64,000 bases of DNA from the NCBI RefSeq assembly GCF_008974285.1, contig NZ_BKZV01000005.1, positions 186,001-250,000 of the forward strand, read 5' to 3'. Of this stretch, positions 35,351-43,805 are shown piece after piece. Position 1 is the stretch's first letter, and each line of letters opens with the position of its first letter. The DNA is from Thermogemmatispora aurantia. Lineage in GTDB: Bacteria > Chloroflexota > Ktedonobacteria > Ktedonobacterales > Ktedonobacteraceae. Made by a program: the position numbers and the translations under genes. The notes under the pieces were generated by a model. It did no database searches. It was not told the DNA's origin and saw nothing but the letters and a program-made list of their open reading frames with translations.

Positions 35351-37273
35351 TCAACGTACAAAGACCACAACAGCGCTGATGTTATCTTCTCCCCCATTTG
35401 CATTGGCTGCCTCTATCAACTGGGCACAGGCTGTCTGTGGATCTGGGGCTGCGTTGAGAATGCTCTCGATCTGTGGGTCGCGTACCATCTCCCAAAGCCC
35501 GTCCGAGCAACTCAGCAGGATGTCTCCCGGGTACAACTCTTGCTTGAAGAGATCGATCTGCACGTTGGGGCGATCGCCCAGGCTGCGGAAGATCTGGCTA
35601 CGCTGCGGATGGGTGTATACTTCGTCAGGCTGGAGCAAACCGCCGGCCACAAGCTGCCCCACGAGCGAGTGATCGGTCGTCCGCTGATAGAGTTGCCCGC
35701 CACGGACCATGTAGGTACGACTGTCGCCCACATTAACGATATACGAGTGGCGCCCCACAATCATAAAACCGGTCAGGGTGCAACCCATATCGGTCTTGTT
35801 CTGCTGGTTGATCTGGCAGAGGCGGCTGTTGGCCTCCTCGACGGCTTCCTGAAGCAAGCGCACAAGTTGGTCTTCCTCCGCGGGGGCCGGCGGTTGCTGG
35901 CTCTCCCTTTCGGCGCTCAGTGGGGCCGCCAGCAGGTCGCGGACAATGCGCTCGGCAATAGTATTGACGGCGACGCGGCTAGCAAGCTGACCGCTGGCGT
36001 GTCCTCCCATGCCGTCGGCGACGATGAAGATACCCATTGGTTGGGAGATGGATTCGTGCGAGCGCTCCAGGAGGAGGACCAGGGTGCTGTCCTCGTTCGG
36101 CTGATCGCGGCGAAGGATGCCCGCGTCGGAGAGGGCTGCCGCCATCAGATGCACGCCCTCGGGGAAGGGATCGCGCTCGGCTTGCGGCTGCTCAACGGCG
36201 TAGGTGCGCCCTCCTTCGATGAAAGTGTTGATGATGTGACCTCCGGTGACCTGAGTCTCTGGGCTGGTCCGCTCGCCGCTGAATTCATGCAAAAGGTAGG
36301 GCATACCCAGCAATTCGGCGCCGCAGTTGATGCAGAACTCGTCACCTTCGGCATTTTCCTGGCTGCCGCAGTTCCAGCAGCGCTGGTAGCCCTGCTGGTC
36401 GGTGACCTGATAGATGCGCTCGTGTTCCTCTTCTCGTACGAGCTGGTTGATCAGGTAGCGCCCACCAAGGAGGGTGCCGCTCTCTAGCGGCCCGCTGCTC
36501 GCTCCTGCCATGACTGCGCTGCCGAGATTCTCTGCTTGCTGGCTCTGTGAATCCAATCCAGCACTGGCTTCGGAGGCCTGCTCGGCAGCCTCTGGCTGAG
36601 CAGGTTGATCTGCTGATGATTGCTCTTCCACCGCGGTTGTTGTCCCTTCTTGTGATTGTTCTTCTATTGCTCCTTGCACGGCTGGCTCTGCTGGGCGGTC
36701 AGCTGCCCCGCTGACCGCAGCGGAGGCCGGTTGCTCACTCTCGACAGACTGAGCTGCTGAGGTCCCCATCAACTCGCCGCTGCCTGGTGGACTGCTAATA
36801 GCTGCCGCGGAGCCTGGCTCTGCCTGGCCACTTCTCTCGCCGGTCGCAGCTGCTGAAGCAGCGGACTGCTCACTGGCGACGGTGCCGCCCAGAGTCTCGG
36901 CCACCTTCTCGCCCATGCCCGGCGCAAGCAGAATGGTTGGTAAGTCGGCAACGTCCCTGGTCTCTTGTTCCGATCTGCTGCTTGCTTGCTGTTGCAGCTT
37001 TTGCTGACGTTCGGCCTCCTCTAGCTCGCGCTGCCAGCGCTGGCTATGGTAGGCCATCATGCGCTCGGGAGTAAGGATCAGGGTCGGTGCCAGGCTGGGG
37101 TCTTCCGGTTCCTGGCTGGTGGTGGTGCGCTCCGCTCCTTGGGGTTGCCCAATTGGCTGCTCGGAAGCGGTGGAGCTTTCGCCGGCGGGGGTTTCCCGCG
37201 GAAGCGAGCGCCCACAGCTTTTGCAGAATTTTGCATCGTCGCGGTTGGGCGTGCTGCACACTGGACAGATCAT
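35351..37273 (-). CDS. Zinc-ribbon PP2C-type protein phosphatase
   Basis: 640 residues. An N-terminal zinc ribbon (C3, C6, C17, C20) is followed by a long acidic Gln/Glu/Ala-rich linker. A second ribbon (CWNCGSQENAEGDEFCINCG) comes next, then a PPM/PP2C domain from about 375 to the end with DQPNEDS, VADGMGGHASGQ, VGDSRTYMV, LLSCSDGLWEMV and GGEDNISAVVV, all metal-binding Asp included. The linker has two threonines in FHA-type contexts (T64, APTLILTP; T113, LPTILLAP). It is a soluble Mn/Mg-dependent Ser/Thr phosphatase, probably acting against the neighbouring kinase. Confidence 0.88.
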   Translation of the reverse strand: MICPVCSTPNRDDAKFCKSCGRSLPRETPAGESSTASEQPIGQPQGAERTTTSQEPEDPSLAPTLILTPERMMAYHSQRWQRELEEAERQQKLQQQASSRSEQETRDVADLPTILLAPGMGEKVAETLGGTVASEQSAASAAATGERSGQAEPGSAAAISSPPGSGELMGTSAAQSVESEQPASAAVSGAADRPAEPAVQGAIEEQSQEGTTTAVEEQSSADQPAQPEAAEQASEASAGLDSQSQQAENLGSAVMAGASSGPLESGTLLGGRYLINQLVREEEHERIYQVTDQQGYQRCWNCGSQENAEGDEFCINCGAELLGMPYLLHEFSGERTSPETQVTGGHIINTFIEGGRTYAVEQPQAERDPFPEGVHLMAAALSDAGILRRDQPNEDSTLVLLLERSHESISQPMGIFIVADGMGGHASGQLASRVAVNTIAERIVRDLLAAPLSAERESQQPPAPAEEDQLVRLLQEAVEEANSRLCQINQQNKTDMGCTLTGFMIVGRHSYIVNVGDSRTYMVRGGQLYQRTTDHSLVGQLVAGGLLQPDEVYTHPQRSQIFRSLGDRPNVQIDLFKQELYPGDILLSCSDGLWEMVRDPQIESILNAAPDPQTACAQLIEAANANGGEDNISAVVVFVR

Positions 37274-37395
37274 ACCTGCTCTCCTCGCTCTCTGAGACAG
37301 ATTCGGTCCTCTCTTCTCCTGCTATTCGGCTCAGAAGTGGCTGGCGACGATTCTTTCATTCATTGATGCCTTGTTGATGCTCCAGATCAGGCTCA

Positions 37396-39402
37396 TCACA
37401 GCTGTTTTTGCAGGCGCAGCGCCTCGGCGCTATTGGGATCGCGCTGTAGAGCCTCGCGGAGCATTTGTCTGGCTTCCACCTTTTTACGCATTTTCAGGTA
37501 GCACGTGGCCATGGCGCTATAGATCTCGGCTCGCTCGGGATCACGTTGCCGCGCCTGTTCAAGGGCGCTAAGGGCCTGATTCCACTGGTTGGCGCGCATG
37601 TGAGCGCGACCCAACTCATACCAGCCATCCACGTGTGAGGGGTCGCAACGCGTGGCCTCCTGGAGGACGCGGATCGCCGAGTTGTACTGGCGTGTCTCGC
37701 TGTAAAGACGGCCCAGGGCGAGCAGAATGAGGGCATGATCGGGATTAATCTTGAGACCTTCGAGCAGGTAGCCCTCGGCTTCGCGATGGTAGCCCTGTTT
37801 CATGGCCACCTGCCCTAGCTGATAATAGATGGCTGCGTCCTGGGGGGCAATGCGCTGTGCCTCTTTGAAAGCGGCCTCGGCCTTGGGATAAAGGCCCAGG
37901 TCGAGATAGCAGAGGCCGAGCTGGAAGTAGGCATCCAGGGCGTTCTGCCGGTTATTGACCGCCTGAGCGAAGTACTCAGCAGCATGCGTCATGTTTTCAT
38001 GAAAAAGCTTCTCATCTTTATCGCGCAGGGACTGAGCGTACTGACGGTAAGCCCGGGCCAGGCTGTAGAGTACGTCGTAGGTAGGGCGACCCAGGGCCAG
38101 CGCTTGCTTGAATTCCTCAATCGCCTCGACGTAGTGCCGGTTGTTGAGATCTTGCAAGCCGCGCCGATAGAAGGCCAGCGGGTCGTTGCTGACCGGGGCG
38201 CCGACGGAGACGGGACGGGCGCGGATCGGCTGGCGCACGACGCCTGCTGGCAGTGAGGCGTAAGCTTGTGCCTGCATGCGTACATTCGGGGGGACCGTGG
38301 CCGCTCCCTGGAACAGAGGCTGACCATCACGCTTGCAGAATTTGGCCCCCGGACGGTTCTGCAGGCCGCAGCGGGGACAAATTGGCCCTTGGCCCTGGGG
38401 AGCCTGGGGCAGCGACGTCGCTGGTGTTGCTGCCTGTCCACCTATAGCCGGCACCACGATGGTGGCGTTGGGCGAGATCGCCGGAATGTGAATGGTAGCG
38501 GGCGCCGCCTGACCAGGTAGACACTGCTGCAAGGCTACTCGCATGGCTTCGGCGCTCTGAAAACGATGGGCCGGGTCCTGCTGCATGGCTTTGATAATCA
38601 CCTGCTCGATCGGACAGATGATGCGCCCTTCCACCTGGATCGTGCGCAACTTCGGATTCCTGGCGCGAATGCTGCCCGGAGCCGGCGTCTGCATCGGCTC
38701 CGGCTCCTGGTTGGTCAGCAGATGATACATGGTGGCCCCAAGCGAATAGATATCCGAGCGGGCATCGGTTTGCACGAGGCGACCGGGGTTCTGAGGTGAG
38801 CGCTTCTGGCCCGGAGCAGTAATTGAGCCAAGATGCTCGGGCGAGGCATAAGAAATGGTGCCCAGGTTCTCTGTGTTGGTCCGCTTATTCGGGTTGAAAC
38901 GGCGTGCAATCCCAAAGTCGATCAGCTGGACATCGCCTTCCGGCGTGATCATGATGTTGCCGGGCTTGAGGTCGCGTAGTATGATCGGCGGGTTACGCGA
39001 GTGGATGTAGCTGAGGGCCTCACAGACCTTCATCATCCAGCGAATAACCTGTTCCTCATCGAGCGGCCCCTTGTTCTCTTCCAGGATCTTATCGAGGCTT
39101 TTGCCGGGCACAAATTCCATGACGAAGTAGTAATTGCCCCATTCCTGGAAGCTGACAATCAGCGAGGGGATATTGGGATGCTTGAGATTGAACATCAAAT
39201 CAATCTCTTTATTGAAGCGCTCGATGGCGGCTTTGCGCTCCTCCTCTGGCATTGCCGGGTTGATGAGCAGCTCCTTGACAGCGCGATAAAAGCCGGGACG
39301 ATCAACCTGCTCGACCTTGTAGACGGTGCCCATCCCGCCTTCGCCGAGCACTTCAACAACGCGGAATTTACCATCGAGAATTGTGCCGATCGGGAGAGCC
39401 AT
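37396..39402 (-). CDS. Soluble Ser/Thr protein kinase with zinc ribbon and TPR repeats
   Basis: 668 residues. The Hanks-type kinase domain (about 12-290) has the Gly loop LGEGGMGTVYKV, K43, the catalytic loop ILRDLKPGN (D144; the usual His of HRD is Leu) and DFG at 162-164. A linker has two ATI-x-I/V motifs (T303, T314). An incomplete zinc ribbon follows (C342, C345, C356; the fourth position is D359), then TPR repeats from about 395 to 665. There is no membrane helix, unlike PknB. GAGGAAGAAAG precedes the ATG. It lies 23 bp behind a PP2C gene. Confidence 0.9.
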   Translation of the reverse strand: MALPIGTILDGKFRVVEVLGEGGMGTVYKVEQVDRPGFYRAVKELLINPAMPEEERKAAIERFNKEIDLMFNLKHPNIPSLIVSFQEWGNYYFVMEFVPGKSLDKILEENKGPLDEEQVIRWMMKVCEALSYIHSRNPPIILRDLKPGNIMITPEGDVQLIDFGIARRFNPNKRTNTENLGTISYASPEHLGSITAPGQKRSPQNPGRLVQTDARSDIYSLGATMYHLLTNQEPEPMQTPAPGSIRARNPKLRTIQVEGRIICPIEQVIIKAMQQDPAHRFQSAEAMRVALQQCLPGQAAPATIHIPAISPNATIVVPAIGGQAATPATSLPQAPQGQGPICPRCGLQNRPGAKFCKRDGQPLFQGAATVPPNVRMQAQAYASLPAGVVRQPIRARPVSVGAPVSNDPLAFYRRGLQDLNNRHYVEAIEEFKQALALGRPTYDVLYSLARAYRQYAQSLRDKDEKLFHENMTHAAEYFAQAVNNRQNALDAYFQLGLCYLDLGLYPKAEAAFKEAQRIAPQDAAIYYQLGQVAMKQGYHREAEGYLLEGLKINPDHALILLALGRLYSETRQYNSAIRVLQEATRCDPSHVDGWYELGRAHMRANQWNQALSALEQARQRDPERAEIYSAMATCYLKMRKKVEARQMLREALQRDPNSAEALRLQKQL

Positions 39403-39425
39403 AGCGCTTTCTTCCTCAACCGCCT

Positions 39426-40355
39426 TCAGGCCGCCTCAACGCGCACGACAAGGGCGGTGATATTGTCTTCGCCCCCGTGTGCGTTGGCCAGAGCGATCAG
39501 CTGATCGCAGATGTCCTGAAGGGACTTCTGTTCGCTTAAGGTTTTGCAGAGTTCATCATCGCGGACCATTTCCCAAAGCCCATCACTACAGAGAAGCAAC
39601 ATATCGCCGGGCTGCAAGCGCTCCTGAAAGATGTCTACCTCGACCTGCCGGCGGCCCGCTCCTAGCGAGCGGTAGATGAGATTGCGCTGAGGATGAGTGT
39701 AAATCTCTTCAGGCGAAATCTGGTGAGCTTCGACCAGCTTGGCCACCAGCGAATGGTCTCGTGTCAATGGCTTGAGCTGGCCATGACGCAGCAGGTAGGT
39801 TCTGCTGTCACCGACGTTGGCGATGTAGGCTGTGCCCTGGTAAACCAGGGTCGCGGTGACGGTACAGCCCAGTCCCCGGGCCTCTCTTCGCTGCTCGCCG
39901 TGGTGGATGATGGCGCTGTTGGCCTGCCTGATGGCGTTCACAAGCCGCTCTTCAACGGAGCGCAACAGCGGCGTCTCAGGTAGCTTGATTGTCAGTCGCG
40001 CCAGTTGCTCCGGGGCGGGTGAATAATGGGGAACGGCTTCCTGGCTGCTCCTTACCGTGGGTGCCTCCTCGGCTGGGGGAGCCAGTTTCACGGTCGGCTG
40101 CTCTTCTATCGGGGGAGCAAGCTGAATGGTTGGTTGCTCACTAAGCGGCTGGAAAAAGCTGTCGAGGGCCTGGCTGATCGTTTCTACCGCCAGGCGGCTG
40201 GCAACTTCCCCGGCGCGGTAGCCACCCATGCCATCGGCGACGATGAAAAGAGCCACATCCCCCTCTGGGCTAATCCGCCGATAGGCGCAGTCTTCATTCT
40301 GTTCTCGTTGCCGACCAACATCGGTTTTATCCGCGGCAAGCAGTCTCAATGGCAT
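39426..40355 (-). CDS. PP2C-type protein phosphatase with Pro-Thr repeat insert
   Basis: 309 residues from ATG 40355 (GAGG about 9 bp upstream). The PPM domain is complete: QNEDCAYRR, VADGMGGYRAGE, VGDSRTYLLR, LLLCSDGLWEMV, GGEDNITALVV. Between the first and second blocks is an insert with three 12-residue repeats of the form E-x-P-T-I/V-x-L-A-P-P-x-E (T76, T88, T100). It is probably co-transcribed with the kinase gene, which starts 23 bp downstream; writer and eraser would then be made together. Confidence 0.88.
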   Translation of the reverse strand: MPLRLLAADKTDVGRQREQNEDCAYRRISPEGDVALFIVADGMGGYRAGEVASRLAVETISQALDSFFQPLSEQPTIQLAPPIEEQPTVKLAPPAEEAPTVRSSQEAVPHYSPAPEQLARLTIKLPETPLLRSVEERLVNAIRQANSAIIHHGEQRREARGLGCTVTATLVYQGTAYIANVGDSRTYLLRHGQLKPLTRDHSLVAKLVEAHQISPEEIYTHPQRNLIYRSLGAGRRQVEVDIFQERLQPGDMLLLCSDGLWEMVRDDELCKTLSEQKSLQDICDQLIALANAHGGEDNITALVVRVEAA

Positions 40356-40525
40356 GGTCGAATACCTCATGCAGGCGGGCTTTTCTGCCTGTATTTCACT
40401 GTTTGTTTACTATAGCATAACTCATATTTATGGGGGAGGTGAAAGGCACAGACCGCCTCTACCTACGTCATTTAAAAAGGGTTCAGGAAACTCTCATTAC
40501 TGTATCATCTAGCCTTGACACTAGT

Positions 40526-41116
40526 CTATACGTGGCATGGGTGCGAAGGTTGTAGCCAGGGAGCGGAGAGGTAGGAGCGCGGCTGCTGGCCCAGGGTCCA
40601 CCACAGAAGAGCAGCCAGCGCTATCGCCAGACCTGTTCCCGCAAGGAGCAATTGCCCCATCAGACCGACAATAACCAGAAGCAGACCTGCAGCCGTTGCC
40701 AGCGGGCAAAAGCTCGTCTGATGAATCACGGCCTCTGCGACCATAGACTGGGCAGAGAGCCGCTCTTCGATTAATGCATAGAGAAAACGTGCATCGAAAG
40801 GCTTACGTACGTAAAACGTTGTTTCATCTCGCGGAAGGCAAGGCGTTTCCCAATCCCAAGACAAGGCGATGGCTGTCGCTCCGGCAAACTGCGGTTGAGC
40901 GCGCAGGATCTGCAGGAGGGAAGCGTCTTGCCTGCGACCGGTATCGATGTCTATGACCAGGAGTGCTGGCTGGTAATCAGGTGAGAGAGAGGGCCAGTGC
41001 TGGGGATCGGTCGCGATGACCGAGATCCCTTGTTGTTGCAGGCCCAGGGTGATCAGGCGCCGTAGGGAGGCTTCTGCCTCGATCAACAGTACGGTTTGGC
41101 TGGACGAATCTGCCAT
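40526..41116 (-). CDS. Receiver-like protein with C-terminal membrane hairpin
   Basis: 196 residues. Residues 1-120 form a response-regulator receiver fold (VLLIEAEASLRRLITLGLQQQG, LLVIDIDTG, FYVRKPFDA). One of the acidic pair is replaced (I-E-A-E). Two membrane segments follow (LATAAGLLLVIVGLMGQLLL and GTGLAIALAALLWWTL). No output or catalytic domain is present. A membrane-tethered receiver is uncommon; it may localise phosphotransfer or sequester a kinase. It lies upstream of the phosphatase-kinase cassette with a 170-bp gap. Confidence 0.68.
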   Translation of the reverse strand: MADSSSQTVLLIEAEASLRRLITLGLQQQGISVIATDPQHWPSLSPDYQPALLVIDIDTGRRQDASLLQILRAQPQFAGATAIALSWDWETPCLPRDETTFYVRKPFDARFLYALIEERLSAQSMVAEAVIHQTSFCPLATAAGLLLVIVGLMGQLLLAGTGLAIALAALLWWTLGQQPRSYLSAPWLQPSHPCHV

Positions 41117-41965
41117 TGCTCTCTGGCCTCCTACTCAGCGGCGGCTTGTCATCGACAGTCATGAGCAGAGAGAGACTGGTTTCCTTCCTGCAGAGTGGCG
41201 TCCTCTGTGGCAGCATCTCTACGGGTAGACTATTATCTCCCCTGTCAAGATACTAGGCTATGATCCCAAGCGATCTAGACCTGAGCCTTCAGCAGCGCCC
41301 GTCTCTGCTCCTCGGCTATGGCCGCGGGCCAGTAGAAGTGGACCTGCCTGCCTGGGGCTATTACCATCCCCCTAAAGGATACGTTTCGTTCTGGCGAGCG
41401 GTTACAGAATGTTGAGTTGAGAGGGGGCCTGCTTCCAACAGGCGAAGGCCGATCTCTATCTTGGCGGTCGCAGGTGTTTTTGCCTCCGGCAGAACAAGAT
41501 GGCCTGAGCCAGCCAGGTGGGCAAAAGGAGCATTGGCAGGCCGCTTGGTCTATTCCTCCTAGCAAACCAAGAAAGGAGGCGAGCAAAAGCAACCGCTTTT
41601 GCTCGCCTTGCTTGCGTCGCCTCAGTTCAAAAAGAATCTGCAAAACGGCTGGCAGTCTAGCCAGCCAGGCATAGTCGTTGGTGTGGGAAAAACAGGGCTA
41701 GGGCTATCGATCAAGCACAGAAACCCCTCCCTGCCATGTTCTCGCTCGTCCCGCAGGCCGGATGAGCGACTGATTTTACTGGCCAGCAAAGTCACGCGCC
41801 AGATAGACGGGTCCTGCTATCAGCTGACAGGTGCATTCAGCACCCAGAGTATTGGAGGCTGATCACCGCAACCCAGACTAAACCGGAGGCAAGGGCTGGC
41901 GCGGGGATCGGGTCGGACAGCCTTTGAACGGCCAAAGAGACATCTCCCAGCCCCCAGAAAAGAGA
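41117..41965. other. Long gene-poor region
   Basis: 849 bp without a supported gene. It carries a perfect hairpin at 41579-41606. Open frames on both strands lack ribosome binding sites and are cut by the hairpin. It contains the leader of the leftward receiver gene at its left end. Confidence 0.45.
41579..41606 (-). terminator. Perfect 12-bp hairpin, probable terminator
   Basis: GCGAGCAAAAGC (41579-41590), loop AACC, GCTTTTGCTCGC (41595-41606). On the minus strand it is followed by CTCCTTTCTTGG, a modest pyrimidine tract. It would end transcripts running leftward from the BON-CoxIV gene, though it stands 360 bp beyond that stop codon. Confidence 0.5.
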
Positions 41966-42778
41966 CTAGCCCTTTCCGACTTTTCCCTTTGTGCGACCCA
42001 GCTCGCCCGGGATATCCTCATTCAGGCCAATGTGGTTCACCACTACGCGCACGCCAGGAATCTGGATCAGCTCATCCTCCAGCAGGTACTTCATCTGGCG
42101 CGTAGGCACTTCGCCGTAGAGGTGAAGGACATAGTTTTCAACCAGCACCCGCAGGTCTGTGGCGCCCTCCAACTTGCCCGCCTCTTGTAGCTTAGCGATG
42201 CGGCGGTTGGCCTCGTTGAGGATGGCATCCTCAGCGATAATGAAGTTGCGCACATCGATCACATGGGGCAGCTTACGAATCTCTTCCTCAATAGCCTGCT
42301 TCTGAGCCTCCAGCTCCACCTTACCGTAGAGGGCCAGGACCACACCCTCCTGCTCTACCTCCACGTTGACCGGGTGGGCGCTCCAGGCCAGATCTCCGCG
42401 CACCACCAGGCGATCGACAATCTCCTGGGCCTGCTCGCGCACCGCCTCGGCTAGCGGACTGACCTCGCCCTCGGCGGTGCCGACACCGAAACCGGGGTAG
42501 GCCTCGGCATGAGCATGAGCCTGCGGGTCTTCCAGTCCCCAGCCGACGATCCCGATGAGCGTGCCCAGCGCACCAAGTAAGGCCAGCACCGGCGTCTGGT
42601 CGATGATCAGCAGGCCGATGAAGGTCACAAAGATTGACACGCTGGCGATCAGCGGCCAGTAGCTAGGAATAGGCAGGTGATGCTCTCCTGCCCCCTCATG
42701 CTCCTCCTCATAGGCCGGGAGGAGCGTGGCGGTCAGGTCACCTGTCGCGAGATTGATGCCTTGCAGGTGAGTTTCCAT
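41966..42778 (-). CDS. Cytochrome oxidase subunit IV-like protein fused to two BON domains
   Basis: 270 residues from ATG 42778 (an in-frame upstream extension to 42934 is rejected as shadow sequence). The N-terminal part holds a two-helix hairpin (HHLPIPSYWPLIASVSIF ... IGIVGWGLED, about 38-90) resembling subunit IV (CtaF) of actinobacterial-type oxidases and the 126-residue protein encoded at 50438. Two BON-type domains follow (about 120-185 and 195-255; VVLALYGKVELEAQKQAIEE, YVLHLYGEVPTRQMKYLLED). BON domains bind lipids or ligands at membranes. It may be an auxiliary subunit or assembly factor of the oxidase encoded to its right. Confidence 0.72.
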   Translation of the reverse strand: METHLQGINLATGDLTATLLPAYEEEHEGAGEHHLPIPSYWPLIASVSIFVTFIGLLIIDQTPVLALLGALGTLIGIVGWGLEDPQAHAHAEAYPGFGVGTAEGEVSPLAEAVREQAQEIVDRLVVRGDLAWSAHPVNVEVEQEGVVLALYGKVELEAQKQAIEEEIRKLPHVIDVRNFIIAEDAILNEANRRIAKLQEAGKLEGATDLRVLVENYVLHLYGEVPTRQMKYLLEDELIQIPGVRVVVNHIGLNEDIPGELGRTKGKVGKG

Positions 42779-43129
42779 ACTTATCGCATCTCCGCGAAAT
42801 CTTTCTACTGCAGAATAAATAGCGTACGAGCGCGGACAGATTGCAAGAGTCCCCTCCTTTTCTAAGGATAGCAGGAGAGGAACATTCTTGCAAGCCAGGC
42901 CCCACAGCTTCAGGTTTTCAGGCAGGGGCGCCATCCTCTCCGTAGCTCTTCTATTGGGCGTGGCATCGTGCCCTGCCCTGGCCTGTCCTGGCCTGTGTGC
43001 TACCGCCAGTAGCGCTCAACCTCTCCCGTCCTCGCTCATGCGTGTCCCGCCCTGTTGCCTGCCCGGGCCTCGACTCCTGCCCGAAGAGCGAGCCTGGCTG
43101 GCTGGCTGGCTGCGCTCGCTGCGCTGGCA
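42779..43129. other. Intergenic region with CTGGC repeats
   Basis: 351 bp without a supported gene. It contains short GC-rich direct words (CCTGGCCTGTCCTGGCCTGT near 42979; CTGGCTGGCTGGCTG near 43099). Confidence 0.4.
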
Positions 43130-43795
43130 CTACTCCTTAAGCAGTATTTTCAGATCGCTCGTTAGCTGAGATGGGTCGAAGTCATCGCTCAGGAGGACGC
43201 GCTCACGCCCCTGTTTATCCAGCACATAGAGCACGGCGGTATGGGACACCGAACCGCTGCTACTATTGGCGGTAGCCGCCTCGGCATCGATACTATAGGC
43301 GCTCCAGATAGGCGAGAGAGCTGAGCGCGAGCCGATCAAGAAGTGCCAGTAGGCGGTCATCTTGTGAGTATTCGAAAAGGCCAGTGCAGCGGACTGGGTA
43401 TCGCCTACCGGGTCGACGCTCACAGCCAGGACTGCCACGCGCTGGGCATCGCTGCCAAGCTGCTGCATGACTGTATGCAGCTTATCGGCAGTCAAAGGGC
43501 AGACCGTTGGGCAATGAGTATAGAGGAAAGTGATCACCACCGGCTTCCCCTTGAACTCTGCCAGTGAGACGGAATGGCCGAACTGATCTGTGAGCTGGAA
43601 ACCGGGGGCAGGTCGGCCATCCAGCGGCGTCCCCTGCAGCCCAGAGCTGCTGGCGGTGGGCTGAGCTGCTGGCTGGCCGCTGGCGCTCCCTCCCTGGCCG
43701 GCCCGCAAGTTCAGCACAGCCACCACGAGAACCACCAGCAAAGCCATTGTCAATACCGAAAGGCGTGAAGCAAGACGCCAGTTCAGCCACCTCAC
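43130..43795 (-). CDS. SCO1/SenC copper chaperone
   Basis: 221 residues with one N-terminal membrane anchor (about 12-32) and a thioredoxin-like domain outside the membrane. The copper ligands are the CPTVC motif (TFLYTHCPTVCPLTADKL) and a His in VSHTAVLYV. SCO proteins deliver copper to the CuA site of oxidase subunit II. The gene follows the ctaA-ctaB fusion by 10 bp and is surely in the same operon. Confidence 0.93.
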   Translation of the reverse strand: MRWLNWRLASRLSVLTMALLVVLVVAVLNLRAGQGGSASGQPAAQPTASSSGLQGTPLDGRPAPGFQLTDQFGHSVSLAEFKGKPVVITFLYTHCPTVCPLTADKLHTVMQQLGSDAQRVAVLAVSVDPVGDTQSAALAFSNTHKMTAYWHFLIGSRSALSPIWSAYSIDAEAATANSSSGSVSHTAVLYVLDKQGRERVLLSDDFDPSQLTSDLKILLKE

Positions 43796-43805
43796 GGCTC
43801 AGCTC

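Noticed and set aside
41275..41643. 122-codon minus-strand frame in the gene-poor region
   Set aside because: It runs through the perfect hairpin, has no ribosome binding site and no recognisable domain.
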